DNA from: an uncultured Clostridia bacterium
GTDB taxonomy: Bacteria > Bacillota > Clostridia > Christensenellales > UBA1242
DNA length: 43,723 nucleotides
Reading direction: 5' to 3'
Assembly: GCA_947625165.1 (NCBI GenBank)
Contig: CANQNH010000003.1
Coordinates: 1-43,723 of the forward strand
Shown here piece after piece: positions 35,881 to 43,117 of this stretch; the first letter of the stretch is position 1; each line of letters opens with the position of its first letter. The translations under genes and the position numbers were made by a program. The notes below the pieces were generated by a model. It did no database searches, was not told the origin of the DNA, and worked only from the letters and a program-made list of their open reading frames with translations.

Positions 35881-36276
35881 ATGAGCATTGAATCAAAATT
35901 TGGTGAAGGCGCAGAACTTTTGTGGCAAGACAGAAAAAGATATTTCGGGCTTCCACTTTCTTTCACAAGATACAGCCTTGTGAAAAAGCCGGGTGCATGG
36001 GTCAAACTTTTCTTGAATGTTGGCTTTTTGTCAAATATGGTGGATGAGGTCAACGCATACCGCATTTGCGACATCAATCTTCGTCAATCACTGCTTGGCA
36101 AAATGTTCAACTATGGCACAGTGACCGTTTTCAGCAGTGACGAAAGCAAGCCAACACTTCTGTTGCAAAACATCAAAAATCCATATCAAGTGCGTGACCT
36201 GATTTCAAGTGTTGCAGAAGAACAACGCAGAATAAACAACATCAGAATGACAGAGTTCCACGGACACGACCAATAA
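35881..36276 (+). CDS. Bacterial PH-domain protein
   Basis: A 131-residue soluble protein made of one bacterial pleckstrin-homology-like domain (YdbS/bPH_2 type). Features are 'LLWQDRKRYFGLPLSFTRYSLVKK', then 'FLNVGFLSNMVDEVNAYRICDINLRQSLLGKMFNYGTVTVFSSD', and the closing 'LLQNIKNPYQVRDLISSVAEEQR' helix. These are the strand-and-helix signatures of the family: the Tyr-Arg-x-x-Asp-Ile strand and the IKNP turn. Such domains lack known catalysis and act in protein or membrane contacts. ATG 35881 follows GGAGG; the in-frame extension from 35800 is rejected. It is monocistronic with a strong terminator. Confidence 0.85.
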   Translation: MSIESKFGEGAELLWQDRKRYFGLPLSFTRYSLVKKPGAWVKLFLNVGFLSNMVDEVNAYRICDINLRQSLLGKMFNYGTVTVFSSDESKPTLLLQNIKNPYQVRDLISSVAEEQRRINNIRMTEFHGHDQ

Positions 36277-36357
36277 GACTTGTCAGAACGACGGCTGACG
36301 CAACAATAAAAATTCTCAGCAACCAACAAATCAGAAAAAATTTGCGTGATGAACAAC

Positions 36358-36383
36358 AAAAGACGGGCGTCCGTCTTTTTTTT
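36358..36383 (+). terminator. Intrinsic terminator of the PH-domain gene
   Basis: AAAAGACGG-GCGT-CCGTCTTTT with a continuing T run: a 9-base stem and tetraloop. Confidence 0.92.
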
Positions 36384-36489
36384 GTAGTTATTTCACTTTC
36401 CTTATTTTTGTTTTTTGTCAATTCTTGAAGCAAAAAATTCAAAACAGAAAATTCTTCCTTGAAAAATTAAATAAATTTTGAAAAATTGG

Positions 36490-36518
36490 TTGACAATCAG
36501 GAATATTTATGTTAAAAT
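36490..36518 (+). promoter_or_regulatory. SigA promoter of tRNA-Ala
   Basis: TTGACA (36490-36495), exactly 17 bases, TAAAAT (36513-36518), 19 bases before the mature tRNA 5' end. Confidence 0.85.
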
Positions 36519-36537
36519 GCAAGAGCATCAGTTTTTT

Positions 36538-36613
36538 GGGGGTGTGGCTCAGTTGGTAGAGCATCTGCCTTGCAAGCAGAGGGTCAGCGGTTCGAATCCG
36601 CTCATCTCCACCA
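36538..36613 (+). tRNA. tRNA-Ala (anticodon TGC)
   Basis: A 76-base cloverleaf. The acceptor stem GGGGGTG pairs with CATCTCC and includes the G3-U70 pair that defines alanine identity. The D-arm starts GCTCAGTTGG, the anticodon stem TCTGC/GCAGA encloses loop CTTGCAA with TGC as anticodon, and the T-arm contains GTTCGAATC. Discriminator A (36610) and CCA (36611-36613) are encoded. A consensus promoter lies upstream and an intrinsic terminator 11 bases downstream, so it is a single-gene transcript. An open frame on the opposite strand here is the familiar spurious antisense-tRNA translation and is not a gene. Confidence 0.98.
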
Positions 36614-36624
36614 GTAGTGGTTGA

Positions 36625-36662
36625 AGAACACAGCGTGTACAATACGTTGTGTTCTTTTTTTT
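36625..36662 (+). terminator. Intrinsic terminator of tRNA-Ala
   Basis: A 12-base stem with one G-U (arms 36625-36636 and 36644-36655), a 7-base loop, then T8 (36655-36662). Confidence 0.95.
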
Positions 36663-36693
36663 AAAATTTTCGTTTGTGTTTCATTTTGTGAAG

Positions 36694-36722
36694 AAATTAT
36701 CGTCAAAATTATCGTCAAAATT
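36694..36722. repeat. Short tandem repeat, 12-base unit, 2.4 copies
   Basis: AAATTATCGTCA occurs twice in tandem plus AAATT, between the tRNA terminator and the mscL terminator. It is non-coding; the function is unknown. Confidence 0.8.
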
Positions 36723-36771
36723 CAAGTATAAATCATCTCACGCCTACGATTTTTTCTAGCAAAACAACAAC

Positions 36772-36796
36772 AAAAAAAGTGGATTTCTCCACTTTT
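36772..36796 (-). terminator. Intrinsic terminator of mscL
   Basis: On the minus strand AAAAGTGGA-GAAA-TCCACTTTT (36775-36796) with further U residues; it starts about 17 bases past the stop codon. Confidence 0.93.
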
Positions 36797-36813
36797 CGTT
36801 TTGCCTTTTTGTT

Positions 36814-37392
36814 TTATTTTGCAGATTTTGTTTCGTTTTGTTTCTTCAGCTCTTCCAAAATGCCTTCCAAAAGTTCTTCCTGAGTTGGTTTTGGTGGTGG
36901 TGGAACTTCTTTTGTTTTTTCGCGAAGTTCAAGAGTTGCCCTCTTCACTTCGTTGTGGTCACGCATATTGACACCCTGTTCTTTCAAAACTTTTTTCTCT
37001 TCTTTTGTTGGCTGACCTTCAGTTGCCTTCTTTGCAATGTTGCGTGCATTCATTGCCACTTTCAAAATGATGAAAAGCACAAGTGCAATCAACAAGAAGT
37101 CCAAGATTGCTGTGATGAATGCGCCCCAATCAATGTATATTGTGTGCGACCAGTCAATCACCTGCTTCGCCTCGTCAAGATATGCCGGCTCGCCCAAAAT
37201 GGTGTAGGCGCTTTCAAGACCGCCTGCCCCAGCCAAAGCCCAATTGATGAGTGGCATCAAAATTTTGTTTGTCAGCGCTGTGACAATTGCACTGAACGCC
37301 CCGCCAATGATGACGCCGACAGCAAGATCAAGAATGTTTCCGCGTGAAATGAACGCTTTGAAATCTGCAAAAAACTTTTTTATTCTGTTCAT
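36814..37392 (-). CDS. mscL: Large-conductance mechanosensitive channel MscL
   Basis: A pentameric emergency valve that opens under high membrane tension on osmotic downshock. The 192-residue protein has the MscL N-terminus '[30 protein letters not shown]' (TM1 about 17-45) and TM2 near 88-112 ('[23 protein letters not shown]'). The C-terminal helix '[17 protein letters not shown]' matches the family's bundle motif. The usual length is 120-150; the extra residues come from a longer outer loop (about 52-87) and a charged linker (about 118-165). The start at 37392 follows AGGAG; an upstream in-frame extension is rejected. It is monocistronic and convergent to the tRNA gene. Confidence 0.96.
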   Translation of the reverse strand: MNRIKKFFADFKAFISRGNILDLAVGVIIGGAFSAIVTALTNKILMPLINWALAGAGGLESAYTILGEPAYLDEAKQVIDWSHTIYIDWGAFITAILDFLLIALVLFIILKVAMNARNIAKKATEGQPTKEEKKVLKEQGVNMRDHNEVKRATLELREKTKEVPPPPKPTQEELLEGILEELKKQNETKSAK

Positions 37393-37496
37393 AATTTTTC
37401 TCCTATGTTTATCATATAACATTTGCCTCGAAAAAAGCAAACGAAATCAAACAAAAATATGTTTTTTCTGAAGCATTTTTTTCTCTACGCAATGTC

Positions 37497-39488
37497 CTAT
37501 GCAATTCCGATATACTTCAAAGTCAGTTCTTGCGCGTCTTCTTCAGAAGCGCCATATTGATATCCTGCAACGGTCAATTGATAAACAACATTGTTGTCTG
37601 ATCGCTCAGGATGCGAACCCTCACACACCAATTCGTTGAAAAACTCAAAATCTTCGGCATACACGCTTGACAAAATTGAGAATTTCAGATATATCACATC
37701 TCCGTCTTTGACCGCAACAGTCACAGGTTGTCCTTTGCTGAGAACGCTGTATTGCAAATCCTCAACGTTTCCGCTGTCTCCGTCCAAGACTGCATATTGC
37801 ACACTTGAATAGGCAGAAAGGACACGGTCAGGGACATCAAACCCAAGTTTGACAAATTTGGAATATCTTTTAAATTGGTTGAACACAAATTCAACATCTT
37901 CAGTGGCCACAAATTCAATACGGAATTTGTCGAATTTGGCAGTTGTTCTGTTGAAGGTCGCTTTAAATGTGCGCCCGTCACCCAAGTCACACTCCACATC
38001 CTCTTTCTTTTCAAAATCGTTTGTCTGCTCTGAAAGAATTGTTTTCAAATTGAAAAGTTCTGTTTCTGGACCCACGCCTTTCTGAACTGAAACGGAATAA
38101 TCATAAATGTCATAGCCAAAATTATACGCGTTTCTGTCAGCATCATAGGCATATTCCCACAAAATCGCGTTCTTTAATTGCTCATTTGTAAGCGCATTGC
38201 CATCATCGTCCTTTGCAAGCACAGAATTGAGATCTCCACCTGTGGAAACCGTTTTGAAATATGGGGTGAAACAATATCTGTTTGAGCCGTTTTCCTGCGT
38301 TGTGATTGAATAGGTCAGTTTGTGAGTGTTGGAAAGTTGTATTCCTTTCACTGATATTGCAAAACAATTCCCCCACTCATAATCGGAATCCGAAACTTTC
38401 CAATCGTCAGGCGTTTTTGCCTGAACTTCAAACGTCAAAAGATCATCTGTCTGCGTTTTTGGGGAAAGTTTTTTGTCGTTTATGTAAACTTCCATTCCTT
38501 CATAGTTGGCATAAGAAGTGTTTGTTTTTTTCACGGAAAATTGAAGAAGGTCGTTGTATATCGCAAAATCTGGCAGACCTGTCACGTCATACACCAAATT
38601 CTCCTCTGGCGCAATCACTTCAAATTGCTTATATTCCACCTTGCTGAAATCGACCAACAGTGTCCACTCCGCTTCTTTTGCAACCTCTTCGCCCATGTCA
38701 ACAACGTAATACACAAATTGATTGTGGATTGAAGATGTGTCATTGTTTTGTATGAACGAAGCAACACATTTCTTTGTGCCGTCTGCCGCTTGAAGCACAA
38801 ATGGCGAATTTTCAACAGTCAAATTCCACTCAGGAAGTTGAATGATGTCACCGCCGACAAACCTTATTCTGAAACTCTGAAATTTGTTCAAAACAGGGTC
38901 AGTTTCCTCTTTGTCAAATTCGTGTGTGAAATTCTTTTCGCCCGCGCCTGCAAGAAAAGTGCCAAGGTTGACATAATCCTTGCCGTCCTCATTTTCAAAG
39001 CAGATCTCCGTCAAATTCAGTTTCTGATTGGTTTCTTCGTCAGTTTCTTCGTTGTAAACTTTCTGCAAATTGAATTTTGTGGAAATTTCTCTCACGCCGC
39101 TCACAACAATATCATAATCTTTCTTCACTCTGCCAAACAAAAAGTTGGCATAAAGCGTTTTTCCATTTTTCACATCAAAACTTTTTTTATTGAGATTTTG
39201 TGTTTCTCCGTTCACTTCAACGCAAAGCCCAGAAAGGTCATATCCCTCTTCTGCACAACGAATTTCCACCGTTATATTTGAATTTCTGCTGACAACATAG
39301 TTTTGTTTATTGTCCTCAGGCTGCCCCATCAAAATTCTTTCATCATCCAAAATTGTGACGGTGACCGGCGCAGCGTTGTTTTCAACGGAAATATTGAATG
39401 TGTCCCTCTGACCGAAACACCCTGTCAGTGCAAGCCCTGACACAAAAAGCACAAAACACATTGCAATGCTCAAAACGAGTTTTTTCAT
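37497..39488 (-). CDS. Large predicted lipoprotein of unknown function
   Basis: A 663-residue lipoprotein (lipobox L-T-G-C, Cys 24). The mature protein reads as a chain of beta-rich segments. Early residues ('FNISVENNAAPVTVTILDDE', 'NSNITVEIRCAEEGYDLSGLCVEVNG', 'FDVKNGKTLYANFLF') look like a bacterial Ig-like or InlB-type repeat. Two later regions share a 'F-x-S/D-F-R-I-x-F-V' strand ('FQSFRIRFVGGD'; 'FDKFRIEFVATED'), suggesting an internal duplication. There is no enzyme motif or wall anchor. Start 39488 follows GGAGG, and an extended -10 (TGATAAAAT) lies about 60 bases upstream. It is monocistronic. It may be an adhesin or binding protein; this is inference only. Confidence 0.82.
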   Translation of the reverse strand: MKKLVLSIAMCFVLFVSGLALTGCFGQRDTFNISVENNAAPVTVTILDDERILMGQPEDNKQNYVVSRNSNITVEIRCAEEGYDLSGLCVEVNGETQNLNKKSFDVKNGKTLYANFLFGRVKKDYDIVVSGVREISTKFNLQKVYNEETDEETNQKLNLTEICFENEDGKDYVNLGTFLAGAGEKNFTHEFDKEETDPVLNKFQSFRIRFVGGDIIQLPEWNLTVENSPFVLQAADGTKKCVASFIQNNDTSSIHNQFVYYVVDMGEEVAKEAEWTLLVDFSKVEYKQFEVIAPEENLVYDVTGLPDFAIYNDLLQFSVKKTNTSYANYEGMEVYINDKKLSPKTQTDDLLTFEVQAKTPDDWKVSDSDYEWGNCFAISVKGIQLSNTHKLTYSITTQENGSNRYCFTPYFKTVSTGGDLNSVLAKDDDGNALTNEQLKNAILWEYAYDADRNAYNFGYDIYDYSVSVQKGVGPETELFNLKTILSEQTNDFEKKEDVECDLGDGRTFKATFNRTTAKFDKFRIEFVATEDVEFVFNQFKRYSKFVKLGFDVPDRVLSAYSSVQYAVLDGDSGNVEDLQYSVLSKGQPVTVAVKDGDVIYLKFSILSSVYAEDFEFFNELVCEGSHPERSDNNVVYQLTVAGYQYGASEEDAQELTLKYIGIA

Positions 39489-39663
39489 AAATCCTCCAAA
39501 ACAGATTTTCCAAAGCAAACACAAAGCAGGATGTGACATCTTATTGATATATTTTATCACAAAAACAAATCTTTACAAAACAAACTAGCAAATTTTTTCG
39601 GCTTTTTCAGAAGAATTGTAAAACCTTTCGGCACAATCCTGTGCTTTTAAAGCACCTTTCTGC

Positions 39664-39693
39664 TTGACAAAAATCGACATAAAAAGATATAAT
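39664..39693 (+). promoter_or_regulatory. SigA promoter of the adenylyltransferase-like gene
   Basis: TTGACA (39664-39669), 18-base spacer, TATAAT (39688-39693): both hexamers are consensus. The predicted leader is about 29 bases. Confidence 0.85.
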
Positions 39694-39728
39694 CTTCACA
39701 GAAAGACAATCTTGAAGAGGTAAGTTTG

Positions 39729-40805
39729 ATGACAACCGCACTTTTTATAGGCAGATTTGCACCATCACACAAAGGACATATTGATGTAATAATGCACCTT
39801 CTCGACAACTTCGACAATGTTGTGATTGGGCTTGGAAGTTGCTATGAAGCAGGGTCAAGCAGACATCCGCTGCTTGCAGTGTTCAGAGAAAAAATGCTGC
39901 TTCTCAGCATTCAGGAAAGAGGCGGTGATTTGTCACGGGTCAAAGTGGTTTATTTGGAGGACCACCCAAAGTTTGAAGATTGGCTCAGCGATGTGCTTGA
40001 GGTCTGCAATCTTTTCAATGTCACGCATTTCATAACGGGCAACAAAGAGGAGATTTTGGATGTTCTTTCCACAAAAAACATCAACCTGCCTTTCAAGTTC
40101 ATCAATCCGGAACTAACAAGCAATTTTTCCTTTCACGCCACGGAACTGAGGAACGCCATTCGGGACGGCGATTTTCAAAAAATGAAAGAAATTGCTTCCT
40201 ATGGCACATTGATGTTGATGGGCAACGTTGACGGACTGAATGGAATGCGCTTGGCACTTGAAAATTCGGGCAGGCTTTTCAATGTTGGAAGGCAGACAGT
40301 TGACCTGGTTTTCACGCTTCAAGAACGCGCACTTTCAACAACTGGTGATGCACACTATGACACCTATGTTTTGTGTGGCTATCGCCCAAAGGACAAAGAG
40401 GACTACCCCAACTTTTTGGGGCTTGTTGGCGATATGATAAACAAATTTGAATCGCCAATATCAGCAGTTTTGCGCGCCCTCAAACAGAGGACAAACATTG
40501 ATGCAACATTGGAAATGAACACCACTGAGCCTGCAATTCTGACTCTCAAAACAGATAACAAACCAGTGCTTGCGGAGTTGAAATTTTTGGAACTATACAC
40601 CGACAAACAGCATTCTGGAAGTCACGGCGGTTCAAGCCAAGCCTTTCACATAAACATCGTTGGCGAAAGAAATATGTTTGACAACATTTTGAAAAAAGGC
40701 AGATTTTCATTTATGCCAGCGGAAAAAGCGCTTGAAATCGGCCTTGCTTATCAACAAACAGAAATGCTTGCTGATGCCCTAAACAAACTTAAACATTATG
40801 CTTAA
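39729..40805 (+). CDS. NMN adenylyltransferase-like protein fused to a degenerate Nudix domain
   Basis: A 358-residue, two-domain cytosolic protein. Residues 1-150 are a nucleotidyltransferase fold: 'LFIGRFAPSHKGHIDVI' with the HxGH-type motif HKGH (14-17), and 'SFHATELRNAIRDGD' in place of the ISSTxxR motif. The plan matches the bifunctional NadM/Nudix proteins, which make NAD from NMN and ATP. Residues about 185-345 are Nudix-like, but the Nudix box (234-256) keeps only Glu241 and Arg249. The metal-binding glutamates are replaced by Ala250, Gln253 and Arg254, so hydrolysis is unlikely and a sensing or structural role is possible. Start ATG 39729 follows GAGG. Its own consensus promoter makes it monocistronic. 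Confidence 0.85.
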   Translation: MTTALFIGRFAPSHKGHIDVIMHLLDNFDNVVIGLGSCYEAGSSRHPLLAVFREKMLLLSIQERGGDLSRVKVVYLEDHPKFEDWLSDVLEVCNLFNVTHFITGNKEEILDVLSTKNINLPFKFINPELTSNFSFHATELRNAIRDGDFQKMKEIASYGTLMLMGNVDGLNGMRLALENSGRLFNVGRQTVDLVFTLQERALSTTGDAHYDTYVLCGYRPKDKEDYPNFLGLVGDMINKFESPISAVLRALKQRTNIDATLEMNTTEPAILTLKTDNKPVLAELKFLELYTDKQHSGSHGGSSQAFHINIVGERNMFDNILKKGRFSFMPAEKALEIGLAYQQTEMLADALNKLKHYA

Positions 40806-40935
40806 AAAGCACCCCTCAAAAAAAACAAATTTGAAAAACAAATAAACAAAAATTTTGAAAGACGCAAAACAAGAAAAAAGAATTAAAAAACAAATAAAAA
40901 TAACAAAAAAAGCGAAAAATCCAACAAAAAATCAA

Positions 40936-40963
40936 AAAAAATGCAACAAATTTTGCATTTTTT
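40936..40963. terminator. Bidirectional hairpin terminator between convergent genes
   Basis: A perfect 10-base inverted repeat, A6TGCA (40936-40945) and TGCAT6 (40954-40963), with an 8-base loop. It lies 1 base beyond the stop of the transglutaminase-fold gene and about 130 bases after the adenylyltransferase-like gene, serving both strands. Confidence 0.7.
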
Positions 40964-40964
40964 C

Positions 40965-41774
40965 TTATTTTTTTTGTTTTTGCTGCAAATTTTCTGCAAC
41001 TTCTGGGATTGGAATTGGTTTTAAATTTGCTTGGCGCTTTTCCACAATTTCTTGTGTTGGCATATTCAAAAATTTGTAGTATTCATCAAAATCTCCCAAA
41101 ATCGCATATGAGGACATATAGTTGCTGTCAGTGGCATTTGAAAGGAGTTTGTTTCCTCCCTTTGCAAGACTTTTCATATAGTCCTTCAAATAGACAGGCC
41201 CAAAATCATCTTTGTCTTGCAAAAAATCGCCCTCTTTGCAGTGTATCATCGAAGAAATGTCGATGATGATTGGCTGGTCTGTGAATGTTATTGCATTGAC
41301 TGCGTGCCCCATTTGTTTGCCGCCCATCTCCACTCTGCAACCAACATAGTGGCAAAGTGGCGCATCTTTTGTGTGAAGATAGTCAATCAGTGTCAAAAGT
41401 GCAAATGCCTGAGCAAACTGCTGACAAACGCCCTTTCCGGTTGTCAGAAGCCTTGCAAGTGAAGTTTCGTTCTCTTCAAAACTTTCTGCTTTGAAAGGCT
41501 TAATTTCTTTTTGCTTGCCAAGAGCAAACTGCTCGACAAAATAGTCCATATATCTTGCCTTCCTTGACAAAATTTCATCTCTCTGTTTTTTGTCATATGA
41601 AAAGTGTTCCACAAAAAAGTTGATATAAGCCGTCAACCTCTCTGTCATTTCCAGCCCTTGAAACTGCTCGAAAACAGCGGTGAGAAAATTCTTCACAAAT
41701 TCTTTTCGTGTTTTGCCCTCAATTCTTTTGCCGTCAACATCTCCAACAAAAATGTCAGTTTTGTTTTCTTCCAT
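40965..41774 (-). CDS. Transglutaminase-fold (papain-like) cytosolic protein
   Basis: A 269-residue protein without signal peptide. A Cys-His-Asp arrangement typical of bacterial transglutaminase-like proteins is visible: 'GKGVCQQFAQAFALL' (Cys near residue 117), 'MGHAVNAITF' (His near 156) and 'IIIDISSMIHC' (Asp near 170). Bacterial members are mostly cysteine proteases or hydrolases, often exported; a cytosolic copy is less usual. The N-terminal 100 residues are helical and charged, and the C-terminus ends in a Gln/Lys-rich tail. There is no ribosome binding site before the ATG; an extended -10 (TGATATGCT) ends 6 bases upstream, predicting a leaderless transcript. Substrate unknown. Confidence 0.78.
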   Translation of the reverse strand: MEENKTDIFVGDVDGKRIEGKTRKEFVKNFLTAVFEQFQGLEMTERLTAYINFFVEHFSYDKKQRDEILSRKARYMDYFVEQFALGKQKEIKPFKAESFEENETSLARLLTTGKGVCQQFAQAFALLTLIDYLHTKDAPLCHYVGCRVEMGGKQMGHAVNAITFTDQPIIIDISSMIHCKEGDFLQDKDDFGPVYLKDYMKSLAKGGNKLLSNATDSNYMSSYAILGDFDEYYKFLNMPTQEIVEKRQANLKPIPIPEVAENLQQKQKK

Positions 41775-41780
41775 AAAGAA

Positions 41781-41809
41781 AGCATATCACAAACTCACAA
41801 AAAATGCAA
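41781..41809 (-). promoter_or_regulatory. Promoter predicting a leaderless mRNA for the transglutaminase-fold gene
   Basis: On the minus strand TTGCAT (41804-41809), 17-base spacer ending TGA, TATGCT (41781-41786), then 6 bases to the ATG at 41774. The geometry is identical to the promoter at 9342-9370. Confidence 0.6.
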
Positions 41810-42033
41810 GGCAAAAATTCCTTTTTGCCAAAAATTGCACTTTTTTGTTGCATTTTTTATGTTTTTTGCCATTTTTTTGCGTTTTTTTGAATTTTTGTTT
41901 GTTTTTTATGTTATTTTTGCTTTTATTTTTTTGTTAAACTTTCTACTGTTTCTATTTTTCTACATTTGTTTTTTTCTCAAACCTTCTTGTTTTAATTTTT
42001 TTATGCTCTTTTGAGGTCATTTGTCGAAACTTT

Positions 42034-42501
42034 TCAAGACCTTTCAATAACACCGCAGGCAATTTTTTGACCGGAATTTCCCGCAGGTTGAGAAGTGAAG
42101 TCGTCTGGTTGCAGATGAATGACAACCGTCTTGCCAACAATCTCGCTGACGGAAAATCTGTCAGTGTAGAAAACCAAAAACGCCTCGCCTTCCGATGAAA
42201 AGAGCGGCGGCATATCTCCGGCGTGGCTTGGGTGCGGCTGATTGTTTGGATTGAAATGCCCACCCGTCAGCGCAAAATCATCCTTGCAAGACCCACCCTC
42301 GTGAATGTGAAATCCAAAAATTTGCGGCTCTTTGCTTGGCAGGCCCTCAACTTCTGCAACCACCAAAACGCCCTTTTTTAAGGAATAAAATTCCACAACT
42401 CCCAAAATTTTTGGAAACGCGGTCCCGCCTCGGACAACCGAATATGCACTTGGCATCGCTTTGCCAATATACTCAAAAATGCTCTTGTCAACCCTTTTCA
42501 T
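42034..42501 (-). CDS. Cu/Zn superoxide dismutase-like protein
   Basis: A 155-residue protein with the Cu/Zn SOD metal site intact: His65 and His67 ('FGFHIHEGG'), His82 ('GGHFNP'), His90 and His93 with Asp96 ('HPSHAGD'), and His129 ('VVIHLQPDD'). The disulfide cysteines (Cys72, Cys149) and the ending 'GNSGQKIACGVIE' are also present. The catalytic guidance Arg of this motif is Lys146 or Gln145 here. The enzyme would dismutate superoxide to peroxide and oxygen. There is no signal peptide, so it appears cytosolic, unlike most bacterial SodC. Start 42501 follows GGAGG about 9-10 bases upstream; a longer TTG frame covers the ribosome binding site and is rejected. It is divergent from marR, sharing its upstream region. 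Confidence 0.9.
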   Translation of the reverse strand: MKRVDKSIFEYIGKAMPSAYSVVRGGTAFPKILGVVEFYSLKKGVLVVAEVEGLPSKEPQIFGFHIHEGGSCKDDFALTGGHFNPNNQPHPSHAGDMPPLFSSEGEAFLVFYTDRFSVSEIVGKTVVIHLQPDDFTSQPAGNSGQKIACGVIERS

Positions 42502-42579
42502 TTGAAAAAACCTCCAAAATTTCAAATTTTCTGCAATTTTTTATATGTATTTTTTGAAATTTTTGATTTTTTGCAAAAT

Positions 42580-42597
42580 TTGTTGACAAATCAACAA
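42580..42597. promoter_or_regulatory. Palindromic MarR-type operator overlapping the marR promoter
   Basis: TTGTTGA-CAAA-TCAACAA: perfect 7-base arms with a 4-base centre. The -35 TTGACA of marR (42583-42588) lies inside it, with a poor -10 (GCTACT, 42605-42610). The size and AT-rich dyad fit MarR/SlyA-type sites. It sits between the sodC-like gene and marR, so autoregulation and control of the dismutase are plausible. Confidence 0.7.
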
Positions 42598-42637
42598 TTT
42601 TGGTGCTACTCTTGTTTTGGTTCAGAAGGAGTTTTTT

Positions 42638-43072
42638 ATGCAAAACAGATACAAAAATTTTTCGCAACTGATTTTAAACATTTCAAGACAAATCCAAAAA
42701 ATCAAAAACATTGAAATGCAAAAACTTGGCTTCAAAGGCAGTCAAGTTGAAGTTTTGTTCACGCTATATCAAAAATCTGGTGCAACATCAACAGAACTTG
42801 CCGCTGAGTGTGGCGAAGACAAAGCCGCCATTTCGCGCACAATCAAAGAGCTCGCTTTGCGGAATTTGGTTTGTGAAGAAGACAATCCCGCCCAAAAATA
42901 TCGAAAAAAAATCTTGCTCACAAAAGAAGGCGAAGAAGTTGGAAAACACATCACTGACAAAATTTCTTCCTTCGTGGAGATTGGCAGCGCGGGAGTTTCA
43001 GACAAAGACAGAGAAAAACTTTATTGCGTCTTGAAAAAAATCACAACAAATTTGGATGGTTTTTGCAACTGA
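42638..43072 (+). CDS. MarR-family transcriptional regulator
   Basis: A 144-residue winged-helix dimeric regulator. After an N-terminal dimerisation helix, 'KGSQVEVLFTLYQKSGATSTELAAECGEDKAAISRTIKELALRNLV' gives the helix-turn-helix, followed by the wing ('KYRKKILLTKEGEEVGKHI') and C-terminal dimerisation helices. These match the MarR plan closely. MarR proteins usually repress their own and a neighbouring gene until a phenolic, oxidant or metal signal appears. Start 42638 follows AGAAGGA. A palindrome overlaps its promoter, the divergent sodC-like gene is a candidate target, and the degV gene follows after 45 bases, probably in the same transcript. Confidence 0.93.
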   Translation: MQNRYKNFSQLILNISRQIQKIKNIEMQKLGFKGSQVEVLFTLYQKSGATSTELAAECGEDKAAISRTIKELALRNLVCEEDNPAQKYRKKILLTKEGEEVGKHITDKISSFVEIGSAGVSDKDREKLYCVLKKITTNLDGFCN

Positions 43073-43117
43073 CATTTGTTTGGACAACAAACTTCTGAGT
43101 TTTGAAAGGAGTGTTAA

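Noticed and set aside
36439-36642. 67-codon minus-strand frame across the tRNA ('ERIRTADPLLARQ')
   Set aside because: This is the well-known artefact of translating the antisense of tRNA-Ala; the tRNA is certain.
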